From Antitrichia curtipendula (taxonomy: Eukaryota; Streptophyta; Bryopsida; Hypnales; Leucodontaceae), in contig OX579635.1 of NCBI GenBank assembly GCA_951230915.1, positions 20,274,001 to 20,338,000 of the forward strand: DNA of 64,000 bases. Direction: 5' to 3'. The notes under the pieces were generated by a model. It made no database searches. It saw only the letters and a program-made list of their open reading frames with translations, and was not told where the DNA came from. Below, one piece after another: positions 46,797 through 59,104 of this stretch (the first letter of the stretch is position 1; every line of letters begins with the position of its first letter). The position numbers and the translations under genes were made by a program.

Positions 46797-48682
46797 TCGT
46801 TCCAGCTATTAAACTCTCATCAATGCTCCATACATCCCATGAAGCAAGACGAAGCGAACATTTGCAGAGAAGTTCAACCCTTCAGTTAAGGTTTCGGGAA
46901 GGTGGAAGGTGCCAAAATTAATTGAACGGCACGAAGCTCTGAAACGAAGACGGGATTACGTTTTGGGTAGCGGTATTTCCAATGCCAAAGTAGTGAGTTT
47001 CCACCGATACAACAAATTTGATGTTACTTTCAACCCCTTGGATTGCAGCAGGTTCTTCTCCTCTAAGTCACATTAAAGTAGATGAACTCAAGAGACTTCT
47101 ACAACGCTTTTTGAATTTTTGTATCAAAAGAACAGAACCATGTACAGTACAGTACAAAGTGTTTTTGAGCAGTCATTGTTTTTTCGTGTGTTACGTACAC
47201 AGAATTCATACCTGCCGGTATTGCACTCTAAAATTCCTTCATTTCCTACCTGTGTCAAGAATCAGTGTCAGGTTGTGAGGCACAGGAGGTGCTTCAAAAA
47301 ATAGAATGCTGCACACAGCCAAAGGGGTTTTGCAAAACCATTTGCAAGCTCTTACCAAGTTCGAATCCTAGATTTCTTGTCCGTTCACCAAAAATTGATG
47401 AACACTTGAACCAACGATCGATCTTTAGTATGGCACACTTGGGGGGATGACCTCAGCCAAGATTCACATACTTAGGCTCCAAATGCGGGATTGGGTAAAT
47501 CCATATTGACATTCTTGAGCCATTCTTGAACCATCCAAGCTGAGAAAGCTGGAAATTCCCGCATTTCCAAACTTTTCTCCATCACCCATGACGCACGTAA
47601 CTTGAATGTCCAAACAATAATCGACACGCTGAAGGCTTCAATGCTGCCACTACCGATGTTTTGGCACCTGTTCAAATGCACAGTCATGACTCCGATCGAT
47701 GTTGTGAACACCAGACTTGCATAGCTTAACTGATCCAATTGCTGTCGATTAGCTCCGTTGGAAACTGGAGAATTGCACAAAAAAAGTCATTCAATCTGCA
47801 TTTATCCCACTCAATGTTTTCTTGCAGATAGTGGAGCAGCAATTATAAGGAGGATGGACAATCTTTAAAACTGGGATAGTGCCATCAGAAATCATTTTGA
47901 ACTCAATGACAAGGAGGTACAGTTTAATTGACCAAGAGCTAAGGAATAGATGTCTTTTGCATTCTGCTATTTTATAATGAATTTATGTAAAAAACTTAGA
48001 CTCCAAAGAAGCGCCAGAATGCAAATACGTCTGTTCCTGGTATACACAAGTTCGCTTGTACAAAAATTCACACATAAAAGTAGCTACCGTAATGCAGATG
48101 CTCATGACATAAACATTTCTATGTTTTAGCTGGGTCTGGTGTCGAATTGATCAGCCAAAATCTCAGCAGATTGATAATGAGATAAAAGAAATCAAATCAA
48201 AAGAAAAAGATGGTGGCAAGCCTAGTACCTGCTACCAATCAATTGTTTTACAAAAAGAAAAACAATTTTTTCTTGGTTGAGTTTTTTCCCCTAGATTCTC
48301 AACTCAATTCTTCAACATAAAAAAGTACAACATCAAAATCTGTAATTCAAAAAAATTAAGTTAAAAGAAGATTCAAAGTCTTATAATCCAATCACACAAA
48401 AGTGCAAAAATAAATCATGTTTTCTTCATTTCAAACGCAAATACCTTGCAATCTATGGAGTTGAAGTTTCTGAAATCTCTTCCATACATTCTTCTATCAA
48501 TCTAGTGCAAATTCCTACACTTAGATATTTGAAAAAAACAAATTAAAAACCTTTCTTACTCTTTGCAATAGAAATGGCAGTTTTGAGTGTTTTTTTAATG
48601 AAAAAATGACCTTGGGGGACTTTAGTAATTACAGAAAGACACATTAGTGCGATTTAGAGCCAGGAATGCATACCCGAATTCC
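46797..48682. other. Spacer and B3 gene 3' flank
   Basis: No gene recognised. The block 48300-48610 is related to 11510-11800 (TCTTTGCAATAGAAATGGCA in both), another member of the dispersed repeat complex, and ends just past the B3 gene stop. Confidence 0.45.
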
Positions 48683-51600
48683 TTAGTCAAGGGCAGAAGA
48701 CGCAGTAAGTGTGGGGGTGGAGTTGATGCAACAACTCTCATCTTCAGTGGAGTTCGGTCGTTTTTCTGACTTGGAATTTTTGACATCACTGGATCCCGGT
48801 TCCGAATTAGCAACTGGGGTATCCCATTGTGAATTCCACGTTAATATCTTTTGACCACGAGCCACCTGAACTCAAGCCAAACAGAAATCAATTAAAGCCT
48901 GGCCCGTATACTTGACTAATTAAAGCATTAGAATGAGCATTGCTCGATATTAGTTTTGTCATACTTCAAATGTAGTTAGTACAAGAGATGCAGAGATTAC
49001 ACACGCCTTTGCCAGCAATGAAATACTTGAGATTCATTGATATCAGTTTTCTGTACCAGTCAGAAATAAACTTAGTGCCCACAAGATTTTATTGGCTACT
49101 TAGGCCGAACCGCTGAACTTACTAAGTTTCCACAGACATCCTCGTACACCAAGAAGCTGTCATTTGCCTCCAACCCATGGTACTTGATAAAGTCGCCTGC
49201 AACATTCAACAATGTGTCAAACGGTTACTGGAAATACACGTTTAAATTTTTCTTCTCTGTGATGAATGAAGCCTTAAGTTTTCCTAATTATTAAACCTTT
49301 CACTTACATTCCTGATTAAACCTTTACGTTTACAAGCTAATTAACACTTAAGGCTTAACACGTGTTAAGTCCACCTAATTGGACAAGACCTCGTTTGTTT
49401 TGTTTCTTAATATACGCTGCGGTTTGCAACCTTCGTTTACGTCAGTGTCTTCCAAGCCTTGTTAGTTGCTCGCGGCCCGACTTGGTAGGCACTGACCTGG
49501 TCACGAACAGGCCGAGTATCATTCAACTGTTCACAAAGATCTAATTAAACACTAGCCAGGGAATATATATATATAGATTTTACGATTGCAAAGTAGTGAA
49601 AATTTATCGCCAATTTTAACGTTGTATGAGGCTCATGAATTGACTCAATCACGGCATACTCGACTCTCAATGCATGATTCCAACCTCAAAAATGCGAACC
49701 TAACTAGATCATGGCCATGAGTGAAAGAGGAAGGAAGGGATGCATTCACACCAGTGTTTTCCAGCACATACATCCGACTCCTATTGTTGACCCACCACCT
49801 GCCCCTCCCAAAGTTCATCAGAATACGGCACGATGCCAACTTCAATGCCCACAGAAGCAACTGTACGAATCTCTCATCTATGAAATTCATCGCCAATTTC
49901 GTTACAAGTGGCGCTCACTGTGGGCTCCAAAATTGTGTCATTCATCTGCATAAAGCTCTCAAAACTCTGTCGGAGAGATGTCGATTTTGTTTCATGCCAC
50001 GCGCCCTGAAATGAAAGTGCCATGGGATTCTGACACTCTAATGAAATTCATGTCATCCACTCAGTCTGGTGTAACTACAATAAAGATTTTGGCTGAAACA
50101 TGACATGCTGTCCCATTAGTGTCTTAATTTGGGCTAGCATTTTGTGAAACATCAGTGTTTTTTTTAATTGCATTGGTACTATTCAAAGCATAAAACATAA
50201 CAGTTTTTACTGAGCCTTTTACACCCTCCTTGGAAGTATGGGGAAGAAGGAATCTCTGCCTTGATACCTAGGAGAATGTTAAAAGTATAAATGAGAGGGA
50301 ATGAGAGCTTGCCTCCAAGTTTCTTGTATATATAGGCGCTCGTCATTGCACCAAAGTAATTGACACTCGTCTACACAAAAGCTCTAAACCCAATGTACAC
50401 ATTTACAATTCAAGGCAACGGCCTTCAAAAGTGCCAATGTTGTGAATTTCCACCAATTGACCGAAATTGACGACCGCAAGGAGCCTTCACCTCATATGAG
50501 TCGCTTTTGTAACTGGGTGCTAAATTTATGTATGAGAATTTCAGGGTTTTGTTACTCTACACTAGGCCAGTAGTTTTGATCTCACTAACAAGAATAAGCA
50601 TGTTGGAGGAGCACGTACTTGTAATGGAAGAACCAGCTTTTGGGTGAGCTATAATCTTTCATTTCCAGCTGCTTGCCCTTGGTGTCTATTGAGGGAAGTT
50701 GACCTTCAGCATCTTTCTGCACAAAGTTATAAAAAGTAACCGGAGAAAGTGAGACAGAGGAATTACTATAAATCGCCTCAGACTTCCAGGAAAAAAAGAA
50801 AAAGAAAAAAAGAAGAAAAGGAATGAATATGGCATCCCATATATGATTTCAAAGAAACACATACAAAATCTCGTACGATCTCATTTTGCCCATGAAGGTG
50901 AAGGAATGTTGCAAATTCACTCTGCGGCGAAGGAGGAGATGCTGAGTTTAACCCATAATTGTCCACTTTGTGAAATTGGCGCAATTCTGGGTGCCAAAAA
51001 ACTGTGATATTCAATTACACTAAGCTCTAAAAACTAGAAGTAGTACTGAATTCCAAGGTTTCTTCCCGAAAGATGCTGAAGTCGTGGATCGAATTCACTC
51101 AATTCTACGAACTTGACATTCGCAGAAATGAGATAATTTTTACTGTGATTGAATGATCTACACTGAATAGTGACATTAGGTTGCCCCTCACTAATTTCTC
51201 GACATTCCACATTATTTAAATATTTATTGTTTCTATACAAGAAAATACTACTTTTGAATTAGTTTTTTAATGTAGTTGGAACTCATGAACCTCCATGTAT
51301 ATAAATGGAAGTACTTGTAGAGATATTTTTGACTTTGATGGCTTACACAATAACTTTTGGGGGGTAAGGCAACCTAATTGTAAAGGCAACCTAATTTCAC
51401 TATTCAGTGTAGAATGCAGGCTTCCACAAGTTGTAGATTTGTTTTTCTGAAATAGGTATGCTACGGTGTGGCAGAAAAGTGTTGGCCCATTTCCACGAGG
51501 ACACTGTGTTTCGTCCACTGACAACTTGGAGTGCATCTTGAGCATCGGTATTTGTACCTCCGTCAAAAAGATGCCTCTCAAGTGATAATAAAAGAGAAAA

Positions 51601-53744
51601 AAAATTGTGTTCCAATCCAATCCAGTAAAGATGCTGTTAGGTCTAGCTAGGAAAAATAGGCACCTAGCACTAACTTAACCCTGTCAGAAACGCTGCAGCC
51701 AAAAAGTGCAAAAAGTGCAAAAAAGTGGCCAATGGATGACTTTCCACATCAGAGTACCAGAAATGAAGAATGCACCTATTCGTTCAATATTCGCTCAATA
51801 TTCGTTCCAAAATCAGATCATTTTTTAGTGACTACCAATGATCGGAAAAAAATCGACAGCTAGTGCAAAGTTAGCCGGAGGAATTTGGGAAAAAGCCGGT
51901 TGCAATTCGAAAACATCGACAAAGAACCGGTGAAAAAAACTATAAAATTTCTATTTTCAATAAAAAAAAAATATAGAAGAAATAACCGGACCCAGTTCTT
52001 CAAAAACCGGTTCAGCGTGAGAATTGAAGGAAATTAGCCGGTAAAACTCAAAAAGTTTCCCGAACACTGGTGACTACCTTGGTCATAAGGCCGGCGTCCT
52101 TCCCAACAACTCAAAGAGCAACAACTCAAGAGCAACCGAAACGTCCCATTCATTACACTATCAGCAGCCCTAGCTAGCCCTTTCGAATCCTAGTGCGGTC
52201 ACCATTATGAGTGAGTATTTATCCGGACCGACAAAGATTCTAGTAGTCAATAAGAAACGAACATCTAGAAAACTCAGCAGCCACTGCCCATAATCTTGGA
52301 CCCATTCCTATTGGAACTTACTATTTTTCTCGTATATTAATTACCGGCGGGTACTAAGGAATATTATTATTATTATGACATCCTTGCCACTCCCATCTGT
52401 TGAGTAGAAATATTGAGTCCAAAATTCTTGCCTTCGGGAGAACGATTCTGCCCAGTTCTCCGACGTCAGACACACTCATCACCTTGCGCAACAAGTATCG
52501 CAATGGCGCTATCCATGGCCCATCCACCTGCACAAACACAAGTAACGACGCCTCAATTGTTTAAATTCCGGTAAGTCCACGTACGTGAAATGTTGAAGCT
52601 TCTACGCGCGTACCCCAGATCATCAAACCTTCGGAAGTTAAGAATGTTAACCATTCAAAATCCATTAAAAGGACCAATTCATCCCTTTTCCTATAATTCT
52701 GGTCCCTGTCATATGTTAACAGTCTCACGGACTGCCATTCCTCGTTACTTTACAGTGTTGCCAACGAGAAAAAAATTCTGCCACTGTCTAATTTCTCGCC
52801 GTTCCTGATGCAAAATCAGCTGAGAAACTTCTGTCTGATATCATACTGTAAGGGAACCAAAGGATAATTAATTAATCTCCCTATGCAGCTTGAATGGTCG
52901 GAACGGGGTAAACGACTGTCTAGCTTCTGTCCCTAGCCCGGCCTTCAATGTGCTCTACAACCCGGGACAGCTACGACCTCTAGAAACTTCGAATACAGAT
53001 TTGCTTGCATAAGAAAGCATCCAGTACATTCGGTGATCGAGAAAACAATTTGATCAAAACAGAGGTTGGCTCGCTGTTGTAATACTGAAAGTCACAGAGG
53101 TCTAGATATTTTAAACAGACTTACGTTAGGTTTGTAAACTGTTTTGAAGAACCTCCAATGTAAGCACACGTACTGTACATGCAGTTTGGCTACATTGTTC
53201 CGTTACAACGCGTGAAAAGAGCGCTCCATAACAACAGACATAGTCTAATTCCGCACCCAAGTACCTGATCAATTTCAGAATGCGGCCGCTTGAGAGGATT
53301 TGCAGCGGGAGCGCCAGGAGGCAACGGTTTGTCAGGCGTAACGGACGTCATGGACGCGACCTTACCGACAGATTTTGTCGAGGTGAACCGGTCTATGACG
53401 GCGCGAGAGACGAGCGACTCGCACATGTCGAGCTCCTTGTCCAGAAACGCACGACTAACAGATCCCGAAGAAGGGCAACTCCTTTTGTGGTGAAGATCGC
53501 GTCCCCAACTTGGACTCTGATCTGTACTCCAACTCCTTTTCCACCCTGGCTGATCAAACGCCGCTGCTTCAGGGATGACAGGGAGGCTGCAGTATCCTCG
53601 CAAGCTCCCGGCTGGCTTTCCGGCTGCTTGCGGACATGGCCCTGCTTCCTGCAACAACCCGCGTGAGAAGTTGAGCGCCCTCCAAATGTCGGATCTCGAT
53701 CTTTCCGTCCTCGCCGACACGATCTTCCCGTTCACCACATCCAT
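48683..53744 (-). CDS. AFL-type B3 transcription factor (FUS3/LEC2-like)
   Basis: A nuclear DNA-binding protein of the ABI3/FUS3/LEC2 group, whose B3 domain binds RY (CATGCA) elements and controls embryo, storage and dormancy programmes in seed plants. Exons: 53744-53265, 52527-52432, 50716-50619, 49798-49752, 49196-49123 and 48865-48683 (stop), 978 nt, 325 aa, all phases compatible. Residues 1-160 are Ser/Pro/Arg-rich without recognised domain. The B3 domain spans about 168-275: LRYLLRKVMSVSDVGELGRI, VLPKKDAEGQLPSID, SWFFHYKWWVNNRSRMYVLE, NTGDFIKYHGLEANDSFLVY, ending NLVARGQKIL. A Ser/Thr-rich 50-residue tail follows. The second intron uses a GC donor (AAG|GCAAG); the others are GT-AG. KKDAEGQLP resembles LEC2 more than ABI3, but orthology cannot be settled by eye. 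Intron 2 (50717-52431) is the largest. Confidence 0.92.
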
Positions 53745-53837
53745 GTCCAAAAAATCTCAAATAAATAAATAAATCTCAGCAACCCAAGAGTCCCAGGAGT
53801 CTGATCTGATCGAGCTCTCGCTCGCTCGCTCAGTAAT

Positions 53838-53850
53838 CAATATATATACC
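53838..53850 (-). promoter_or_regulatory. TATA box of the B3 gene
   Basis: On the minus strand GGTATATATATTG stands about 95 bp before the ATG at 53744, a normal position. A short CTCG repeat (53816-53831) lies in the predicted 5' leader between them. Confidence 0.6.
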
Positions 53851-53949
53851 ACCCCCTATGATCAGTTCTCCAGCAAGCAGGAACAGGCCAATAATTTTAT
53901 TCACAACGACGGCGCGCTTGCTTGCTAGAATTCAAACGAAAGTGGAAAA

Positions 53950-53960
53950 CATGCATGCAT
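53950..53960. promoter_or_regulatory. Overlapping RY elements, CATGCATGCAT
   Basis: CATGCATG is the RY motif bound by the B3 domain of ABI3, FUS3 and LEC2. Here it stands about 100 bp upstream of the TATA box of a gene that encodes such a domain, which suggests self- or cross-regulation. The motif is short and palindromic, so chance is possible. Confidence 0.55.
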
Positions 53961-54099
53961 TTCAGATTCTCACAAGGAGGATTGGAATACGCGTTGTAGA
54001 GATCGATGTAGAAACGTGGGCAGTGAGAGCAACGTGCGTGGCTACTGTACTAAAATATCTACCAAGCGTATTGCGGCCAGAGTAGAGCTAGATTGATCA

Positions 54100-55800
54100 G
54101 TAAGATATATAGGATCGGCGTACTCGAGCTAGAGAGGAAACTCTGGCCGGACGTTATGCAACACGGAGCTATGGAGCTAGGTGTAGTGAAGCGGAGCTGC
54201 AAACGCTGGTGCTACTGCGAGATAGCCAGTGTATGAAGACTTGTGGCAACTAGTTACCTGCAAAAAAAAATCCAGTGTTCAACTGGACGCAAGCAAGCAA
54301 CGGCGGAGGCAGGTTCAGTACAGTAGCTAAGTTCAGTTAATTAAGCTAAAGCTCAGCTAAGAAACGTTCACGAGCTTTCAGTGGAAAATGGGGCATCTCC
54401 TATTCGTCTGCGAAATCGTTGTTGTTCAGTTGCTGTTGTACAGTACACCCCTCCTCGTTTACCACTACTATAATTTAACATAGTAACGCCCGCCTGATTT
54501 CTATATTATTGTTCCGCCCCTGACGCCCCTGGATCTCACTCCTGACGTACGCCTGCACCTGGATAGACCACGGGAGTCAGGCGCCATCGTGCGTACGTCA
54601 CCAGGGCACAACTGTGAATTAGTTAGGCCATAATTTGCTCCATTAGCTTAAAAAAATGAACACGCTAAACGTGCTTACCCCGACACTCGAATTCAACAAA
54701 CACTGTGGTTTTGCAGCCTGCTCATTAAAAAATCTGGCAGAAGTGTTGTTCTAAGTTAATTAGCTTCAATTGCGAACTCTGGTTGTGACGGAATAGCACT
54801 GAACTTGAGTGGGACTGACTGACCTTTTTGTTCGGTTGGACCCACAGGACGTGCGTGGAATCTGCAACATGTTGTTTGAAGGATACGACATTGGAATCCC
54901 ACTTGGCACTGGCCGGTGCTCCCATTTCTTAGTATATTGGGATCCCGATGTTGTTCCTTTTTTAATGCTGAAATTTCAAAACAACTTGTTCAATGGGAGG
55001 TTTGTGCCGCCTCTTTTCGATCTGTGGGGGAAGCTTTAATGAAGCTTTAGTGGCACTGTCTAATTAGACTGTGGGCTGAAATGCCGTCAAAAGTTGACGA
55101 TATCCTCGAAGGTTATGAAGCTTTTCAGTTGGTAAAAAGTTGTGATGCTTATTAATGTTGTGAGGCTCCTAATAACTGCATTGGGAAGTGTGGCGGCCAT
55201 GATCTTGTACAGTTCACCTCATTTCTAACAACAAGACCGATGCCCTGCTTCAGTTCAACCCTGCTGAAGGAGATTTTTTAATCCCCTTTGGGCAACCCTC
55301 TAGACACGTGAAATGTAACGGTGGAATCCATCAGTTCGATTGCCAACATAGAATTCTGCGGAACCTTATCACCAACCTGGACATTTTCGCAGAATACTTG
55401 GGACTTGGAACCAATCTAGACAGTGCCGGTAGTCTTCGATTGTTGTCCTTGAGTTCTCGAAATTTACTTCACATCTCCCCACTGGTAGCTAGAAGCGACT
55501 GTAACAGTCTTTGAGGAGTTTGTTTCATACGGTAGGAATCAAAGTGGTTATTTTTGTTGTGCCCCAAATCGAATGTTTGAATCTATAAAGATTTGATGTG
55601 TAAGAATTGTTTCCAACTTCCAATTCCATGCAAAATACTTAGCACTGACCCTTTGACCGACTCACTACAGTGCTAAGTGAAATGTTGTATCCCCTAATTC
55701 ACGTCAAGTTGAGACGGTGAGACCATGTCAGACTATGAGAAACAAGGAATAGGGGACAAGGAATAAAGGCTAGAATAGTTGGGATAAGCACAAGCAAGTG
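54100..55800. other. Distal B3 promoter and spacer
   Basis: No gene recognised; frames at 54809-55039 and 55308-55514 have no known domain. An inverted pair CTGACGTACG / CGTACGTCAC lies at 54541-54600, with TGACGT cores typical of bZIP sites. Confidence 0.4.
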
Positions 55801-55801
55801 C

Positions 55802-56078
55802 CATTAGAGGAAATCTGGACTCTCCAGAAGGCCGTTTGACTTTCTGGAATTGTGCAATTACAGAAAAAATATATTAAAAAATTGAAATGAAAAAATGAAA
55901 AAAAATATTTATTTATTTATTTCATAGTTTCACCTTGTGTGCCACGCAAGACTGGGGATTTTTTTTTAAATCAATTTTCTTAAAATTAAAACAAAAGAAA
56001 AAACTTTTTTATTCCCCTGGATTTGCACAGTTCCAGAAAGTCAAACGGCCTTCTGGAGAGTCCAGATTTTCTTTAATG
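55802..56078. mobile_element. 277-bp MITE with about 55-bp inverted ends
   Basis: Left end CATTAGAGGAAATCTGGACT, right end reverse-complemented CATTAAAGAAAATCTGGACT. The match continues through CTCCAGAAGGCCGTTTGACT and TTCTGGAA to about 55 bp. The AT-rich loop has no frame. Target duplication could not be defined. Confidence 0.8.
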
Positions 56079-56473
56079 ACTCAATTTGGTGAAGACTCAA
56101 AACCTAACTTAGACTTTGTTTAAAAAAAAACGAAAAAAACCGAAAAACTTAGACTGCAGTCTTTTGTGCAAGTTGCTGCATCTGATTTCAATTTTGCACC
56201 CATCTGTGAGCTCTCTCCAAAGTAGCACCGGTTAGATTCCATCCATTGATTATTTCACAGTACAAGTGAAAAAATTGGATTTATTAGTGTGGTATGGTAT
56301 GCTCTGTACAAAACGCACCCATGTAAGCTAATATGATTCTAAAATTTCACACTAGAGTAGAAACTAGATTTGATAAAATATACATTTCATAAGTTGAGCT
56401 TGATTTTGAAGAGATCATTTTATCTTTGAAATGAATATCAAGCAAAAGGAACTAGAAGTTGTCAAAATACTCG

Positions 56474-56489
56474 AAACCCTAAACCCTAA
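56474..56489. promoter_or_regulatory. Interstitial telomere-type repeat (AAACCCTA x2)
   Basis: AAACCCTAAACCCTAA equals two units of the plant telomere repeat, also known as a telo-box in promoters. No gene start is recognisable nearby. Confidence 0.5.
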
Positions 56490-57458
56490 GAGCATTGCCA
56501 CCCTTATTCTCTAAATTAGACTTGCCAAGAAACTCTAGTTGAGCTCAAATCATTTATTTTGGCTGTTGCCTATGTTCCACTCTTCCTCTCCATTTTCAAT
56601 GTGCCAAGGCACTATTCATGCACTATTAATATACTATTCACCTAGTCAAAGCCCATTCCATCCTATTCATGTTGGTCTTGTACAAAGAATGAAAATGGAA
56701 TCTAAGAGATTTAAATAGTGAATGCAAAATTTGTAGGCAAGGCAAAAGCCAATGAGTGACACTCCAAAATGTTGTGTCAAGTTCATTTTCTGGAATGGCC
56801 AACTAATTTTATTCCATTTTGGTCCCCATATAAGAGCAGGGCACCATTTCCAACTTGGATATGCGAGAAGCTAATTTGGACAACTCTAATGTGCAAAGGG
56901 GGGCAATGCTCTAAGTAATTAGCTCTAAAATGTTGGGTTGGTCACCGTGAAAATCAGTCTTCTTAACTGGTACCATGTCAATCAAATGCTTAAACAACAA
57001 CCAAAAGTACTCATTGGATGTCAAACTACAGACTTTATAAAACCTCTCCATTTTACAGAAAAAATTCAAGGATGAACATATATACTTCTCTCGTACATAA
57101 AAGAGTTTTCTATCATCCATCATCCATGGTTAATGTGCCTCTTCTTCTTCTAATTATAGAAGAGTCAATAATAGAGTATTATGGAAATTCTCAACATTGT
57201 CGATTGCCAAAATGCGTTGAAGCAACTCCTCCAAACAATTGGATGAATGAAAAACTGTCTGTTTTGGGATCCTCGAAATCATCCGTTGGTCTTGCAGGAT
57301 TGGCTAATTTGTTTTTTCTTACATAGAATTTTTTTTTTTTTAATTTTTTGCACAAATGTTGCAGACTTAGTTTGAAGGACGGACATAACAATCAGTAGCA
57401 CCACCCACTGTTGCCTTCCCCTTGACAAAATAGTATGGAATATTCCGCACCATCAATA

Positions 57459-58520
57459 CACTAAAATTGGTAAATAGTGTTGGCAACACTAATTGTCCCA
57501 CCTAACACTAATTGTAATTTGCAAGGTTAGTGTTAGATCATTATTTACCCATTCTAACACTATTTAAGCTCTATAGTAAAATTTGGTAATTTCCAAGGAA
57601 AGACCAAAGTTTGACGGCAGGAGTTAAAAGCTTCCCCACTGCAGCTCTCGAAACAAGCTCAAAACGACGAATGGTCAGGCGGAGCTTGGGGAAGAGCCCC
57701 ATGGCAAGCGAAAATAGACTAGGCTCATCACATTTTAATGAATACATGGCCAAATGGTGGAGCTTTATTGCGGCTAACCATATGGTCAAATTGTGCTTTT
57801 CACCCCGTTCCCGAGGTAAAGATCCACACCTCCAATTAGTCACTCCTAGCTTGCTAATCTTAGGATCCAAGTATTACAAGTTGTAAAAAAATGAGATAAT
57901 GCCAATGTTATTTCATACAACACCTTACAAAAATCTATTGACAATGTATGTAATTTACGGCACTGGCATACCTTATGTTCTAAGAGGGTGAAGAGGTGGT
58001 TTTATAAAGAAACTCACTGGCCATTTTGGATTCTCAAAAAGTATGGGATAAATTGAAGATGAAAACTTGATCACTCATTGTCAAAACTTAGGAATTGTGT
58101 TGAGCTCCTAGTAATTCCAATTTGCATATACCATATTGATTGTTCAACATCCTACCACTTCACATGCATATAAAGATATACTATTATCAATAGAAAAATC
58201 GACTTAAGTTGTAAATTCTTTTGAAAGCTCAATAGAACTATTTTCATGAATTGAAAGTTGATTTTCATAATTTACAATCTTGAAATATAATTCTTACAAT
58301 TAATTTTTTATCAACGAAACTTTCACAAGGCGTGTACCCTACTTGGCGAGCTTGTTTGGCGCGTTTGCCGCCACAAAAGAAGTTGGTGTGCCCATTTGTC
58401 AGCTGTAGCGATGCTCTAAATGCCCCAACACTATTTACATATGAATTGGTAAATAGTGTTGCGGGTAAAAAACAAGGAGCAACACTAATTGTCACCCAAC
58501 ATTGTTTACCAATTTTAGTG
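57459..58520. mobile_element. CACTA-like non-autonomous element
   Basis: Ends CACTAAAATTGGTAAATAGT (left) and CACTAAAATTGGTAAACAAT (right, reverse-complemented) start with CACTA, the mark of the EnSpm/CACTA superfamily. Subterminal copies of AACACTAATTGT/AACACTATTTA in both orientations occur within 140 bp of each end, also typical. The expected 3-bp target duplication is not clear (ATA versus TAG). No transposase; the frame 57571-57870 inside is unrecognised. Confidence 0.65.
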
Positions 58521-58541
58521 TAGCTAAATGCCACACGTCAG

Positions 58542-58682
58542 AAATTGGAGAAAGGCTTCAAGTGGGTCAAAAGCGAGAACCTGCCACTACTTGCAGTGTT
58601 TGATGGGTTAAATCAGGGCGAGTTCCAAGACGCGATGGGAGGGCAGTCTGACAAAAGGGCATTGGAACTTGCTCAAGCATAA
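58542..58682 (+). pseudogene. Orphan terminal exon, unknown protein
   Basis: After an acceptor-like ACACGTCAG, 47 codons end in TAA at 58680. The translation contains EKGFKWVKSENLPLLAVFDG and EFQDAMGGQSDKRALELAQA, of convincing protein composition. I do not recognise the family. It directly abuts the CACTA-like element (21 bp away), so upstream exons may have been displaced by it or lost. Confidence 0.4.
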
Positions 58683-59104
58683 TGAAATGCAGTCAGCCAG
58701 TAATTAAGCTCTGTAACTACTAAAACTGGCTACTGTATCAGTTCATTTAAGTCTATTGTAGTTACTTATCTCAGAGTCCATCAAAGGTTACGGTAAATAT
58801 CTTTGCATAACATTCATTAGTCCCACTGACTACTGTCTCCTCCCTGACAAAACGGTGTGGTATATTCGACACCATAAATCAGTAACTAAAGACAGGTGTC
58901 AATCCACACAGAACTTGTCAGTAGTAAGCTTGATTAGCAAGTTCAACGACATCGTGCTTCCAATTTTATCAGAGTAAATACCTAAGCTTCTAAACACATC
59001 TATAAAACATTGAGCAAAAACAACCTTGCAAACGAAACTAGCTTATAACTCACCAAATTCGAAAAGTTATTCATTTCTTGTGCTCGGAGTAGAAGAGACA
59101 ATCT

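Noticed and set aside
53280..53666. 128-codon plus-strand frame over B3 exon 1
   Set aside because: Shadow of the minus-strand exon 1, which joins in phase with the B3 domain exons.
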